64,000 nt of DNA from an uncultured Burkholderiales bacterium (GTDB lineage: Bacteria; Pseudomonadota; Gammaproteobacteria; Burkholderiales; Burkholderiaceae_C), in NCBI GenBank assembly GCA_945952065.1, contig CAMFGY010000003.1:124001-188000 (forward strand). Reading direction: 5' to 3'. Shown here piece by piece: positions 15,525 through 23,860 of this stretch (position 1 is its first letter; each line of letters opens with the position of its first letter). The notes under the pieces are model-generated. The model made no database searches. It had not been told where the DNA came from and worked only from the letters and a program-made list of their open reading frames with translations. The position numbers and the translations under genes were made by a program.

Positions 15525-16427
15525 ATGAGCGAAGCGCAACTGAAATTCGTCAACTGTTTGGGGCAGGCCGGTCTGCACCGTATGGCCTATTGGGAGTGGG
15601 CATGCCGTGCAGCTTTGCCGTCAGGCGAGGTGGCGCCGGTGCTGGTGTGTGTTCATGGCCTGTCGCGACAGGGGCGTGACTTTGATGCCCTGGCGCGCGC
15701 TTTGAGTTCGCATTACCGGGTGATTTGCCCCGATGTTGCGGGTCGAGGGCAATCGGACTGGCTGGCCAATCCGGCGGCCTATCAAATCCCCAACTATGTG
15801 GCCGATATGGTGAGTTTGTTGGCCCGCTTGGATGTTGAGCAGGTCGATTGGGTCGGCACCTCCATGGGCGGCTTGATCGGCATGGGACTGGCTGCTTTGC
15901 GGGGGGGCTCGGCCCAGCCCATGGTGCGGCGCTTGGTGCTCAATGATGTGGGGCCGGAGATCGCCTATGCAGCGCTGCAGCGAATTGCCAGCTATCTCGG
16001 GCAAAAAATGCAGTTTGAAAGTTTCCAAGAGGGGGTGGACTATTTGGCCAGCATCTCTCAGGGCTTTGGCCCCCACAGTCCCGCCCAGTGGACGACGCTG
16101 TCCACACCCATGCTCAAGCCTGAGGCTGATTCCACGCGTTGGCGTTTGCACTACGACCCGCGCATTGCGCAGGCCTTTGGCGCCGTCACCCCTGAGTTGG
16201 CCGCGGCCGGCAGCACCGCGCTTTGGCAGGTTTACGACAGTCTGCAATGCCCCACGCTGCTCTTGCGTGGCGCTGAGTCCGATCTCCTGTCCGCCGCCAC
16301 CGCTGAAGCGATGGCCTCGCGTGGGCCGCGGGCTGAAGTGCAAGAATTGGCAGGCGTGGGTCATGCGCCAACGCTGGTTCAGCCCGACCAAATTGAGCGG
16401 GTGCGGGCCTTTCTTGGAGTGGTATGA
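15525..16427 (+). CDS. alpha/beta hydrolase
   Basis: 300 residues from ATG 15525, chosen for AGAAGGAAG just upstream; an earlier in-frame ATG at 15501 has no such signal. The fold shows VCVHGLSRQG (oxyanion region) and the nucleophile elbow GTSMGG with Ser113. The acid is probably the Asp in LRGAESDLLS, and the catalytic base His280 lies in GVGHAP. Its four-base overlap with relA (ATGA) shows translational coupling. Similar hydrolases occur beside PHB genes, but the substrate cannot be read from the sequence. Confidence 0.85.
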   Translation: MSEAQLKFVNCLGQAGLHRMAYWEWACRAALPSGEVAPVLVCVHGLSRQGRDFDALARALSSHYRVICPDVAGRGQSDWLANPAAYQIPNYVADMVSLLARLDVEQVDWVGTSMGGLIGMGLAALRGGSAQPMVRRLVLNDVGPEIAYAALQRIASYLGQKMQFESFQEGVDYLASISQGFGPHSPAQWTTLSTPMLKPEADSTRWRLHYDPRIAQAFGAVTPELAAAGSTALWQVYDSLQCPTLLLRGAESDLLSAATAEAMASRGPRAEVQELAGVGHAPTLVQPDQIERVRAFLGVV

Positions 16428-18841
16428 AGACGGGTTTGAATGCGGGGCAAGGGGAGCAGCAGGCGGCGCCCATCGTGGCGTTGATCGATGTGGATTTGCG
16501 ACCGGTTGGGCTGCCCGGGGCTTCGCCAGGGACGGATGGGCTTGAAGGGTCAGCCGCCCTGATCAGCAAAGAGGCTTTGCAAGACCCGGTGGCACGGGCG
16601 CGCGCTTTTGCTGAACCGCTGCTGACCGGGCAATGCTTGGACACCGGCGAAGATGCCTTGTCGCATGCCGATGGAGTGGCGGCCATCTTGGCGGGCATTG
16701 GGGCAGCGCCGGCAATGCAGGCGGCCGCCTATCTGGTTTATGCGGGCGACTTTTTGAACAAGCCCGAAGAGGTGGTGACCAAGGCCTTTGGCGAGTCGTA
16801 TGCCAGCTTGGTGATGCACACCCGCCGCTTGGTGCAAATCCAGCGCGCCGCTCGGGAGGCGCGTGTCGAGGCGGCGCAGCGCAGTGAGCAGACGGAGCGG
16901 GTTCGCAAGATGCTGCTGGCTTTTTCGCGCGATTTGCGGGTGGTGTTGTTGCGCTTGGCCTCGCGTTTGCAAACCCTGCGCTACTTTGCTGCCTCCAAGC
17001 GTGAATGCCCGGTCAGCTTGGCGGCCGAATCGCAGCAGGTGTTTGCACCTTTGGCCAACCGGCTGGGCATTTGGCAAATCAAATGGGAATTGGAGGACCT
17101 GTCCTTTCGCTTCTTGCAGCCGCGGGCCTATCGTGACATCGCCAAGGCCTTGCATGAAACCCGGGTGGCACGCGAGCAAAACATCGAAGCCGCGCGTCAG
17201 ACCTTGCAAGACGATTTGGCCAGCATGGGCTTGCAAGCCCAGGTGCAAGGGCGGCCCAAACACCTCTACAGCATTCACAAAAAAATGCGCGGCAAGCATC
17301 TGGCCTTGGAGCGGGTGTTTGATTTGCGGGCCTTGCGGGTGATTGTGCCGACCGTGAGCGACTGCTATGCAGTGCTGAGTCGCCTGCATGAAAAGTACAG
17401 CCCGGTGGAGGGCGAGTTCGACGACTACATCGCGCGCCCCAAGCCGAACGGCTATCAGTCCTTGCACACCGTGGTTTTGGGAGCCGATGGCCGCGCCATG
17501 GAAGTGCAGATTCGCACCGAGGCCATGCATGAACATGCCGAGCATGGAGTCGCGGCGCACTGGGCCTACAAAGAGGCGGGGGCCAAAGGCTATGCCGGGG
17601 TCAGCGCGGCGGGTGAATTTGAAGACCAAGTGGCGCAGGCCCGCAAAGCGGTGTTGCGGCAATTGTTGGCCTGGGAGCGCGACTTTGTGGAAGGGGATGC
17701 ACGGCAGCAAGCCCTTGAAGCCAGCGGCAGCCATCAGAGTCCTCCAGATCAAGCGGCGGGCGTTGAAGCGCAGGGCGCTCGCGCAGTCAGCCCAGCTGCC
17801 TTCGATGAGCGGATTTATGTCTTCACGCCCCAAGCTTCGATTGTTGAGTTGACGGCCGGCGCCACGCCGATTGATTTCGCTTATGCGGTGCACACCGATC
17901 TGGGCCACCGTTGCCGCGGCGCCAAGGTCGATGGCGTCATGGTGCCCTTGAACACGGCGCTCAAGAGCGGGCAAACCGTCGAAATCACCGCCAGCAAAGA
18001 GGGCGGCCCATCGCTTGACTGGCTGAATGCCGAGCTGGGTTTTTTGCAAAGCCAGCGTTCGCGAACCAAAGTCCGGGCCTGGTTCAATGCTCTGGCGCAA
18101 CGACAGACCATCGCGCGCGGTCGGGAGGCGGTGGAAAAGCTGCTGCAGCGCGAGGGCAAGACGGCGGTCAAGTTGGAGGATCTGGCCGGACGCTTGGGTT
18201 TCAAGAATGCCGATGCCTTGTTCGAGGTGGTGGGCAAGGACGAGTATTCGCTGCGCAATATCGAGCTCTTGCTTCGTCCGCCAACGCCCGAGCCGGACAC
18301 CGATGAGTTGTTGGCACAGCGTCGCACCCGAGCGGGCAGCCATGCGCCGCGCGGTGGTGTGTTGGTGGTGGGTGTGGATTCCCTGCTCACCAATTTGGCG
18401 CGCTGCTGCCGCCCGGCACCACCTGACGCGATTGGCGGTTATGTGACGCGCGGCAAAGGGGTGGCCATCCATCGCCTGGATTGCATCAACTTCCGCCAGA
18501 TGGCGGAACGCGCCAAAGAGCGGGTCATCGAAGTGGAGTGGGGCGGGAACACGGCAGCTGGCGCCGCTGACCCCAAGGCCAAAGGCCGCGGGCCCGCCTT
18601 GTATCCCGTTGATGTGGTGGTGGAGGGTTCCGATCGGCAAGGCCTGCTGCGTGATGTGCTGGAGGTCTTGGCCAAAGAAAAGATGAATGTGATCGCGGTG
18701 AACACCCAGTCGGTCAAGTCGCAGCGCAGCGATACGGCCTGGATGAATTTCACCGTGGAGGTGGCCGACTCCGGGCGACTGGCGCAGGTGCTTCGACTGC
18801 TTTCTCAGATCCAAGGTGTACGCAGCGCCCGAAGAAAATAA
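16424..18841 (+). CDS. relA: RelA-type (p)ppGpp synthetase with degenerate hydrolase domain
   Basis: 805 residues. The N-terminal region keeps the HD-domain fold (HADGVAAILAGIG at ~81), but the metal-binding His-Asp pair is replaced by Tyr106-Ala107 (LVYAGDFL). Hydrolase activity is therefore probably lost, as in RelA as opposed to SpoT. The synthetase domain is intact: GRPKHLYSIHKKM, RVFDLRALR (Asp300), KPNGYQSLHT and MEVQIRT (Glu360). The TGS domain (IYVFTPQASIVELTAGATPIDFAY) and a C-terminal ACT domain follow. The product makes the stringent-response alarmone on ribosomes. It overlaps the upstream hydrolase gene by four bases. It is about 60 residues longer than E. coli RelA, partly from an N-terminal extension and a linker rich in Ala, Gln and Gly near 430-460. 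Confidence 0.93.
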   Translation: MKTGLNAGQGEQQAAPIVALIDVDLRPVGLPGASPGTDGLEGSAALISKEALQDPVARARAFAEPLLTGQCLDTGEDALSHADGVAAILAGIGAAPAMQAAAYLVYAGDFLNKPEEVVTKAFGESYASLVMHTRRLVQIQRAAREARVEAAQRSEQTERVRKMLLAFSRDLRVVLLRLASRLQTLRYFAASKRECPVSLAAESQQVFAPLANRLGIWQIKWELEDLSFRFLQPRAYRDIAKALHETRVAREQNIEAARQTLQDDLASMGLQAQVQGRPKHLYSIHKKMRGKHLALERVFDLRALRVIVPTVSDCYAVLSRLHEKYSPVEGEFDDYIARPKPNGYQSLHTVVLGADGRAMEVQIRTEAMHEHAEHGVAAHWAYKEAGAKGYAGVSAAGEFEDQVAQARKAVLRQLLAWERDFVEGDARQQALEASGSHQSPPDQAAGVEAQGARAVSPAAFDERIYVFTPQASIVELTAGATPIDFAYAVHTDLGHRCRGAKVDGVMVPLNTALKSGQTVEITASKEGGPSLDWLNAELGFLQSQRSRTKVRAWFNALAQRQTIARGREAVEKLLQREGKTAVKLEDLAGRLGFKNADALFEVVGKDEYSLRNIELLLRPPTPEPDTDELLAQRRTRAGSHAPRGGVLVVGVDSLLTNLARCCRPAPPDAIGGYVTRGKGVAIHRLDCINFRQMAERAKERVIEVEWGGNTAAGAADPKAKGRGPALYPVDVVVEGSDRQGLLRDVLEVLAKEKMNVIAVNTQSVKSQRSDTAWMNFTVEVADSGRLAQVLRLLSQIQGVRSARRK

Positions 18842-18860
18842 AGAACTTTTCATCAAAGTG

Positions 18861-18890
18861 TAGACAGCGCCAAAAAATGCGTGCTATACT
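18861..18890 (+). promoter_or_regulatory. sigma70-type promoter of tRNA-Val
   Basis: TAGACA (18861-18866) and TATACT (18885-18890) are separated by 18 bp. The tRNA begins 13 bases after the -10 element. The promoter starts 20 bases past the relA stop. Confidence 0.65.
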
Positions 18891-18902
18891 GCGAAGCTCT
18901 TG

Positions 18903-18979
18903 AGGCGCGTAGCTCAGCTGGTTAGAGCACCACCTTGACATGGTGGGGGTCGTTGGTTCGAGTCCAATCGCGCCTACCA
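18903..18979 (+). tRNA. tRNA-Val (anticodon GAC)
   Basis: 77 bases including an encoded CCA. The acceptor stem AGGCGCG pairs with CGCGCCT, followed by discriminator A and CCA. The D arm is GCTC...GAGC, and the anticodon stem CCACC/GGTGG holds loop TTGACAT, so the anticodon is GAC. The T arm is GTTGG-TTCGAGT-CCAAT. All cloverleaf elements are present. It reads codons GUC/GUU for valine. Confidence 0.96.
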
Positions 18980-19020
18980 AAATACGAAAGTAAGACGGTA
19001 GGCGTTACTCTCAAGTAACG
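18971..19020 (+). other. inverted repeats directly downstream of tRNA-Val
   Basis: CGCCTACC at the tRNA 3' end (18971-18978) is repeated in inverted form as GGTAGGCG at 18997-19004. A second hairpin, CGTTACT-CTCA-AGTAACG, lies at 19003-19020. The trailer can thus fold against the acceptor strand before 3' processing, or form its own stem that guides processing. Confidence 0.5.
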
Positions 19021-19031
19021 TTGAAATAAGA

Positions 19032-19065
19032 AGCCCGGTAGATCGCAGATCTGTCGGGCTTTTTG
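19032..19065 (+). terminator. intrinsic terminator after tRNA-Val
   Basis: A 13-bp stem, AGCCCGGTAGATC with GATCTGTCGGGCT (two G-T pairs), around loop GCA, followed by T-rich sequence. The block CTTTTTG is repeated three times just after. It closes the tRNA transcript before the cyclase-STAND gene. Confidence 0.9.
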
Positions 19066-19186
19066 CTTTTTGCTTTTTGCTTGCCTTTGGCATTTGGGGC
19101 ATTTTTGCCTCTCAAGAAATGGCAAAGGCCTAGAGCCACAGAACTTATGATCCTTCGCACAAGGCATACGGCCTAGGAGGATTGAC

Positions 19187-22009
19187 GTGTCAGAGATTCG
19201 CGCTCTGCTGTTGACCGACGTGGTCGATAGCACGCAGTTGTCCGAAGAGCTGGGCGATGAGGTCATGGCTCAGTTGTGGATTCAGCATGATCGCGTGGCG
19301 CGTGATCTGTTGCCGCTCTGGCGCGGCCGAGAGATCGACAAAACGGATGGCATGTTGCTGCTGTTCGAGCGTGCCGAGGACGCGGTGCGTTATGCGCTGG
19401 CTTATCACGAGGCACTCGCCAACTTGGACCGACCGCTCAAGGCGCGGGCCGGATTGCATTGCGGGCCTGTGATCTTGCGGGAAAACACGGCGGCCGATGT
19501 GGCTCGCGGTGCCAAGCCTTTGGAGGTGGAAGGGCTGGCCAAGCCAACTGCGGCACGCATCATGTCTATCGCCTCGGGAGCACAGACGCTTTTGAGTGCG
19601 GAAGCGGCGGCCGGCTTGCAGTGCGCTGATTTGCGCACGGAGTCTCACGGGCATTGGATGATGAAGGGCGTGTCTGATGCCCTGGAGATCTTCGAAGTGG
19701 GTATGCCGCAGCAGCCATTTCGGATGCCGGCAGATGGCGAAAAGGTGTACCGCGTCTATCGCCAGGGCGAGCGTTGGTTGCCGGTGCGAGAGATTCCCAA
19801 TAATTTGCCGCAACAAGGCAGCAATTTCATCGGCCGGGAGCAAGAACTCCGGGACATCAAGGCCTTGTTGGGCAGCGCACGTTTGGTGACATTGCTGGGC
19901 ATGGGCGGGTTGGGCAAGACGCGCTTGAGTTTGCAAGCGGCGGCGGAGTTGATGCACCGGTTTCCGGATGGTGTTTGGTTTTTGGACTTGGCGCCCATCC
20001 ATGACCCCGCCTTGGCCTTGAGTGAGGCGGCCCAGGTCTTGGGGGTGCGGGAAGAGCCTGAGCGCAGCTTGCTGCAATCGGTGTGTGAGTTTTTGAGGCC
20101 CCGGCGGGTCTTGATGATTTTTGACAATTGTGAACACTTGATCAAACCCGCTGCGCATTTGGCGCAGGCAGTCATCAAGGCTGCGCCCATGGTGCGCTTG
20201 GCGGCCTCCAGCCGTGAAGCGTTGCGGATTTCCGGGGAGCAGGCCTACCCCATCTTGCCATTGCCGCTGCCCAAGCCCGGCGACTCATTGGACGCCTTGA
20301 TGCGCTCGACCGCGGTGCGTTTGTTCGTCGATCGTGCCCGCGCCCACAAGCCCAGTTTTGAATTGAGCGCAGAGGATGCGCCGGCTGTGGCTGAGTTGGT
20401 GACCCGCCTGGAGGGCATCCCTTTGGCGCTCGAGTTGGCGGCGGCGCGCGTGCGCGCGCTCTCGGTGGCTGACATCAATCGGCGGCTCAGTGATCGCTAC
20501 AAGTTTTTGACGGCCGGCTCACGTGAGCACCAGGAGCGGCAGCAGACCTTGCGTGCGCTGGTCGATTGGTCGTATGACATGCTGCAGGAGGACGAAAAGA
20601 CCTTGCTCGCCCGTTTGGCGCCCTTCAGGGGGAGCTTTGATATGGCCGCTGCCGAGGCCATTTGCGGGGGCGAGCCCTTGAGCCCTGATGCGGTCTTGGA
20701 TTTGCTGACTTCCTTGATTGAAAAGTCCCTGGTCATGCAGGTGGAACACCCTGGCAGTACCCGCTACAAAATGCTGGAGACCATCCGCGACTACGCGCGC
20801 GAAAAGCTGGCGCAAAGCCATGAATTCAGCGACTTGCAGGTGGCCCATTGCCACTACTACTTCGAATTGGCCAAAAAAGCACGTGATGGCCTGCGGGGCC
20901 CGAAGCAGGGGGAATGGTTAAGTTGCTTCGAGGACGAGCAAGACAATCTGCGCGCCGCCATGGCTTTGGCGCAAAGCAATGATGGCAGCGTGGACCCCAT
21001 CCTCACGGTCAAACTGGCAGTGGCTCAGCAGAACTTCTGGGTCTTGCGGGGGCATGCGGCCGAAGGGCGGGCAGCCGTCGAGAGCATGCTGGCGCTTGAC
21101 GCCGTACGCGGCTCGCCCATGGTGCATGCGCATGCCTTGTATGTCGCGGCGGTTCTGGCTTGGAGTCAAAGCGACCATGCAGCAGCCCTGCAGGCGCTGT
21201 CGACCTGCTTGGCGCTGCGACGCGAGTTGGGCAACCCGGCCTTGTTGGCCCCCACGCTTTCGACCATCGCCCTGGCGCAACTGAGTGCCGGTGACGGAGA
21301 CAGCGCCAGAGTGGCGGCGCAAGAGAGTTTGCAGCTCTTCCAGCAATGTGAGGACCAGGGCAACCAGGCAATTGTGTTGTTGCAACTGGGGCAGATCGAC
21401 ATCTTCCAGGGCATGGGGGAGTCGCAGGGGCGGCAACATTTGCAAGAAGCGCTCGTTTTGGCGCGCCAAATCAAACACCCTGAAACCGAGGCCGAGGTCG
21501 AATTGGCGCTCGGGCAAATTGCTTTTGATGCGGAGGCGCCGGATCAAGCTGCGCAAGCCTTTGCGCGCTCCTTGAAGATTTGTTTAACAGCGGGGGACCG
21601 GCGCGGCGCTGCCAATGCTTTGTGGTGGCAAAGCAAGCTTGATATGCGGCATGGCCTGCTCGACCAGGCGCGACAAGGCTTGGGTGACGCCTTGAGTGCC
21701 TTCAGTGCCTTTGGTATGCGCGAACAATTGCTGGCCTGCCTTGAAGATCACGCGGTGCTGGCTTTGTTGTTGGGGTTGCATGAGCGGGCTGTGGGGCTGG
21801 CCTCGGCCAGTTTGCAGTTGCGGGAAAACGCCAAACTGCTGCGCGCTGTGAGCGCTCAGCGGCGCTGGCAGGCGAACTTGACGCAACTGCGTGAAAGCGT
21901 GGCACCCGATGCGTTTGATCGGCTGTGGCAAGAGGCCCTGACATGGAGCTCTGACGAGTTGCTGAGTCACGCCCTGAGCCTGTCCGCGCCGGGCCTCAAG
22001 CCCCATTGA
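19187..22009 (+). CDS. class III cyclase-like / STAND (NB-ARC) ATPase / TPR protein
   Basis: 940 residues. Residues ~1-170 resemble class III nucleotide cyclases: Asp11 in LLTDVVDST, Asp54 in KTDGMLLLF, RAGLHCGPV near 87-94, and TAARIMSIASG near 121-131. The usual Asn two residues before AAR is Pro here and the usual GDG is TDG, so activity is uncertain. A STAND ATPase follows, with FIGREQEL (~214), Walker A GMGGLGKT (238-245), Walker B VLMIFDNCEH (Asp313) and GIPLALELAAAR near 408. From ~590 to the end are TPR-like helical repeats. No DNA-binding domain is seen, unlike AfsR/SARP or MalT. AGGAGG precedes the ATG. It stands alone between the tRNA terminator and a convergent PEP-CTERM gene. Proteins of this layout occur in Burkholderiales, but I know of no assigned role. 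Confidence 0.85.
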   Translation: MSEIRALLLTDVVDSTQLSEELGDEVMAQLWIQHDRVARDLLPLWRGREIDKTDGMLLLFERAEDAVRYALAYHEALANLDRPLKARAGLHCGPVILRENTAADVARGAKPLEVEGLAKPTAARIMSIASGAQTLLSAEAAAGLQCADLRTESHGHWMMKGVSDALEIFEVGMPQQPFRMPADGEKVYRVYRQGERWLPVREIPNNLPQQGSNFIGREQELRDIKALLGSARLVTLLGMGGLGKTRLSLQAAAELMHRFPDGVWFLDLAPIHDPALALSEAAQVLGVREEPERSLLQSVCEFLRPRRVLMIFDNCEHLIKPAAHLAQAVIKAAPMVRLAASSREALRISGEQAYPILPLPLPKPGDSLDALMRSTAVRLFVDRARAHKPSFELSAEDAPAVAELVTRLEGIPLALELAAARVRALSVADINRRLSDRYKFLTAGSREHQERQQTLRALVDWSYDMLQEDEKTLLARLAPFRGSFDMAAAEAICGGEPLSPDAVLDLLTSLIEKSLVMQVEHPGSTRYKMLETIRDYAREKLAQSHEFSDLQVAHCHYYFELAKKARDGLRGPKQGEWLSCFEDEQDNLRAAMALAQSNDGSVDPILTVKLAVAQQNFWVLRGHAAEGRAAVESMLALDAVRGSPMVHAHALYVAAVLAWSQSDHAAALQALSTCLALRRELGNPALLAPTLSTIALAQLSAGDGDSARVAAQESLQLFQQCEDQGNQAIVLLQLGQIDIFQGMGESQGRQHLQEALVLARQIKHPETEAEVELALGQIAFDAEAPDQAAQAFARSLKICLTAGDRRGAANALWWQSKLDMRHGLLDQARQGLGDALSAFSAFGMREQLLACLEDHAVLALLLGLHERAVGLASASLQLRENAKLLRAVSAQRRWQANLTQLRESVAPDAFDRLWQEALTWSSDELLSHALSLSAPGLKPH

Positions 22010-22062
22010 ACCGGGTCTGTGTTTCTTGCTTCAGGGCAGCCGGCGCTGTTCAAGACGATGGG

Positions 22063-22842
22063 TCATTGCGCTTGGCGTTGACGTGCTCGCCTCGTCGAGC
22101 CCAGGAGAGCCAACATGCCCGCCAGCAGCAGGCTGACGGAGGTCGGCTCGGGCACTGCCAAGCTGTACTGCGGCGTCGCGCCATTCAAGGTCATGACGAT
22201 GGCGGTGGTGGTGCCGCCGTCATTGGTGTAGCTGATGTTTTGCGTAAAGCCGGGCTGTCCAGGGCCGCCTTCGTAGCCGCCGAGAATAAAGTCAAAAGCT
22301 TTGCCATTGCAGTAAAGGCAAGTCAGTTGCGGTACGCCGTTGCTGTATCGGAAGCTGAAGTCATTGTTCTTGGCTGCGGCGACCGCTTTGTAGGGGTTGG
22401 AGCCATAGACATTGGCGCCGAGCAGTTTGGCGGTCAGGTTGGTCAATGCTGAGTTGGAAAAGACTTCGGCATTGGTGTCCCAGCCCACGACCAAATCGTT
22501 CAACAAGGTCAGCCCATTGACCTTGATGCCGAATGTTGTGTTCACCGAATCGCCGGCCACATCGGCATCAAAAAGACGCAAAGTGGCCGAGGCAGTGGTC
22601 TTGCATCCGCTGCCCAAGCTGATGTGACGCAGGCCAGCGCTGCTGGGGCCCAAGCAATTGTCGGCGATGTTGAAGCTCACAGAACCTGAGTATGAAAGGT
22701 CGGGCAGGGCACTCCCGAACAAAGGGTCAAAACTGGTGCTGACCGCGCCGGCTTGGCTGGGGCTTGTGAAAGTTGCGCAGGTCAAGGCGAGCACGGCCAG
22801 AGCCGATGTTGTCTTGGCTTGGCTCTTCATGGCTTGAATCAT
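22063..22842 (-). CDS. PEP-CTERM sorting-domain protein
   Basis: 259 residues from ATG 22842 (GAAGGAG seven bases upstream). A signal peptide precedes a beta-rich extracellular body with Cys pairs (DNCLG...SGCKT; LTCLYCNG). The C-terminus is the sorting tag: VPEPTSVSLLLAGMLALLG, then the basic RRARQRQ. In this system exosortase (EpsH/XrtA) removes the tag and delivers the protein to the surface, often with exopolysaccharide. No exosortase gene is in the window. It converges with the STAND gene. The upstream region holds two inverted repeats but no clear sigma54 -24/-12 element, which often drives such genes. Confidence 0.87.
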   Translation of the reverse strand: MIQAMKSQAKTTSALAVLALTCATFTSPSQAGAVSTSFDPLFGSALPDLSYSGSVSFNIADNCLGPSSAGLRHISLGSGCKTTASATLRLFDADVAGDSVNTTFGIKVNGLTLLNDLVVGWDTNAEVFSNSALTNLTAKLLGANVYGSNPYKAVAAAKNNDFSFRYSNGVPQLTCLYCNGKAFDFILGGYEGGPGQPGFTQNISYTNDGGTTTAIVMTLNGATPQYSLAVPEPTSVSLLLAGMLALLGSTRRARQRQAQ

Positions 22843-23180
22843 GACAAAGCTCCTTCGGAGGTTTGATTCGCCGTGTTGGTATTGAAGCTCGCAAGCAGGG
22901 CTTGCTTACTCCAGCGAGTGCCGCAGCATGTCACGATTTGGCGGCTTTGTGTCAGGGTATCAACCTGAATCTGTAGTAGGGCGATTGCGGCATTTGTTTG
23001 CAAGCGGGGCGAAGGGCGACGTCACCAAGCAACGCCGGGGTATTTCCCCTCGGGTGGGCTCATGTCGCGCTTTTAGAATGGCTTGGCTCAGGCGTGCCCA
23101 TCTATGGGGGCGTGGTGCAGGTGGTTTGTGACGCGGCATGGGGTCGCGGTCACAGACGATATGACTAGGAGTTCTTCAAG
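22843..23180. other. divergent intergenic region with inverted repeats
   Basis: 338 bp between the PEP-CTERM gene (-) and phaR (+). GCAAGC-AGG-GCTTGC (22891-22905) lies about 50 bp before the PEP-CTERM start, and TCAGG-N7-CCTGA (22952-22968) lies further up. Both may be operators. TAGAAT near 23072 is a possible -10 element toward phaR. No gene is seen. Confidence 0.4.
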
Positions 23181-23798
23181 ATGGTGACTGCCCGTAAAAG
23201 CACGGCAGCTGAGAAAGCGGCCGATGCGCCAGCACAAGGCGGCGCCGAGTCGGCAGGCAGCGTTCGCGTATTGAAGAAGTATCCGAACCGTCGCTTGTAT
23301 GACACGCAGACCAGCAGCTACATCACCCTGGCTGATGTCAAGCAAATGGTTTTGCTGGGGCAGGCCTTCGAAGTGCGCGACGCCAAAACCGCGGAAGACC
23401 TGACGCGCAGCATCCTGTTGCAGATCATTCTTGAAGAAGAAACCGGCGGTGTGCCCATGTTCAGCACCAATGCCTTGGCGCAAATTATCCGCTTTTATGG
23501 CCACGCCATGCAGGGCGTGATGGGGGACTACCTGGAGCGCAATGTGCAGACTTTTGGCGAAATGCAGGCCAAGTTTGCGGAGCAGAGCAAAGGCTTGGCC
23601 TTCAGTCCTGAGTTGTGGTCGCAATTCCTGGGGGCGCAATCTCCAATCTTGCAGGGCTGGATGGGCGGCTATGCCGAGCAGTCCAAGAATCTGTTCACCC
23701 AGATGCAAGAGCAGATGCAGGAGCAAATGAAAGAGCAGTTGCAAAAAGCGACGGCCCTGTTCCCGGGCATGCCGGGCTTCCCGCCCAAGAAGCCCTAG
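23181..23798 (+). CDS. phaR: polyhydroxyalkanoate synthesis repressor PhaR
   Basis: 205 residues. After an Ala-rich start, the PHB/PHA accumulation DNA-binding domain appears at ~27-90: VRVLKKYPNRRLYDTQTSSY, then ITLADVKQMVL. The regulator domain follows (LEEETGGVPMFSTNALAQIIRFYG). The C-terminus contains a Gln/Met-rich amphipathic helix (TQMQEQMQEQMKEQLQKA) that may bind the polymer. In PHB producers PhaR represses phasin genes and is released by nascent polymer. The phaR-rimO order is conserved in Burkholderiales. Confidence 0.95.
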   Translation: MVTARKSTAAEKAADAPAQGGAESAGSVRVLKKYPNRRLYDTQTSSYITLADVKQMVLLGQAFEVRDAKTAEDLTRSILLQIILEEETGGVPMFSTNALAQIIRFYGHAMQGVMGDYLERNVQTFGEMQAKFAEQSKGLAFSPELWSQFLGAQSPILQGWMGGYAEQSKNLFTQMQEQMQEQMKEQLQKATALFPGMPGFPPKKP

Positions 23799-23860
23799 TG
23801 CCTGGCTTGTTGCGGCGGCCCGTTTGATCGCTGCCACGCCAAATGAGCGAAAATCGCTCC

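Noticed and set aside
16550-18856. A 768-codon open frame on the minus strand opposite relA
   Set aside because: relA on the plus strand has full domain signatures. The antisense frame shows His/Gln/Leu-rich composition typical of a GC-rich shadow and no motif.
18903-19065. Integration site of a mobile element at tRNA-Val
   Set aside because: The 3' end of the tRNA is not repeated directly downstream within the window, and no integrase or mobility gene is present. The only repeat is inverted.
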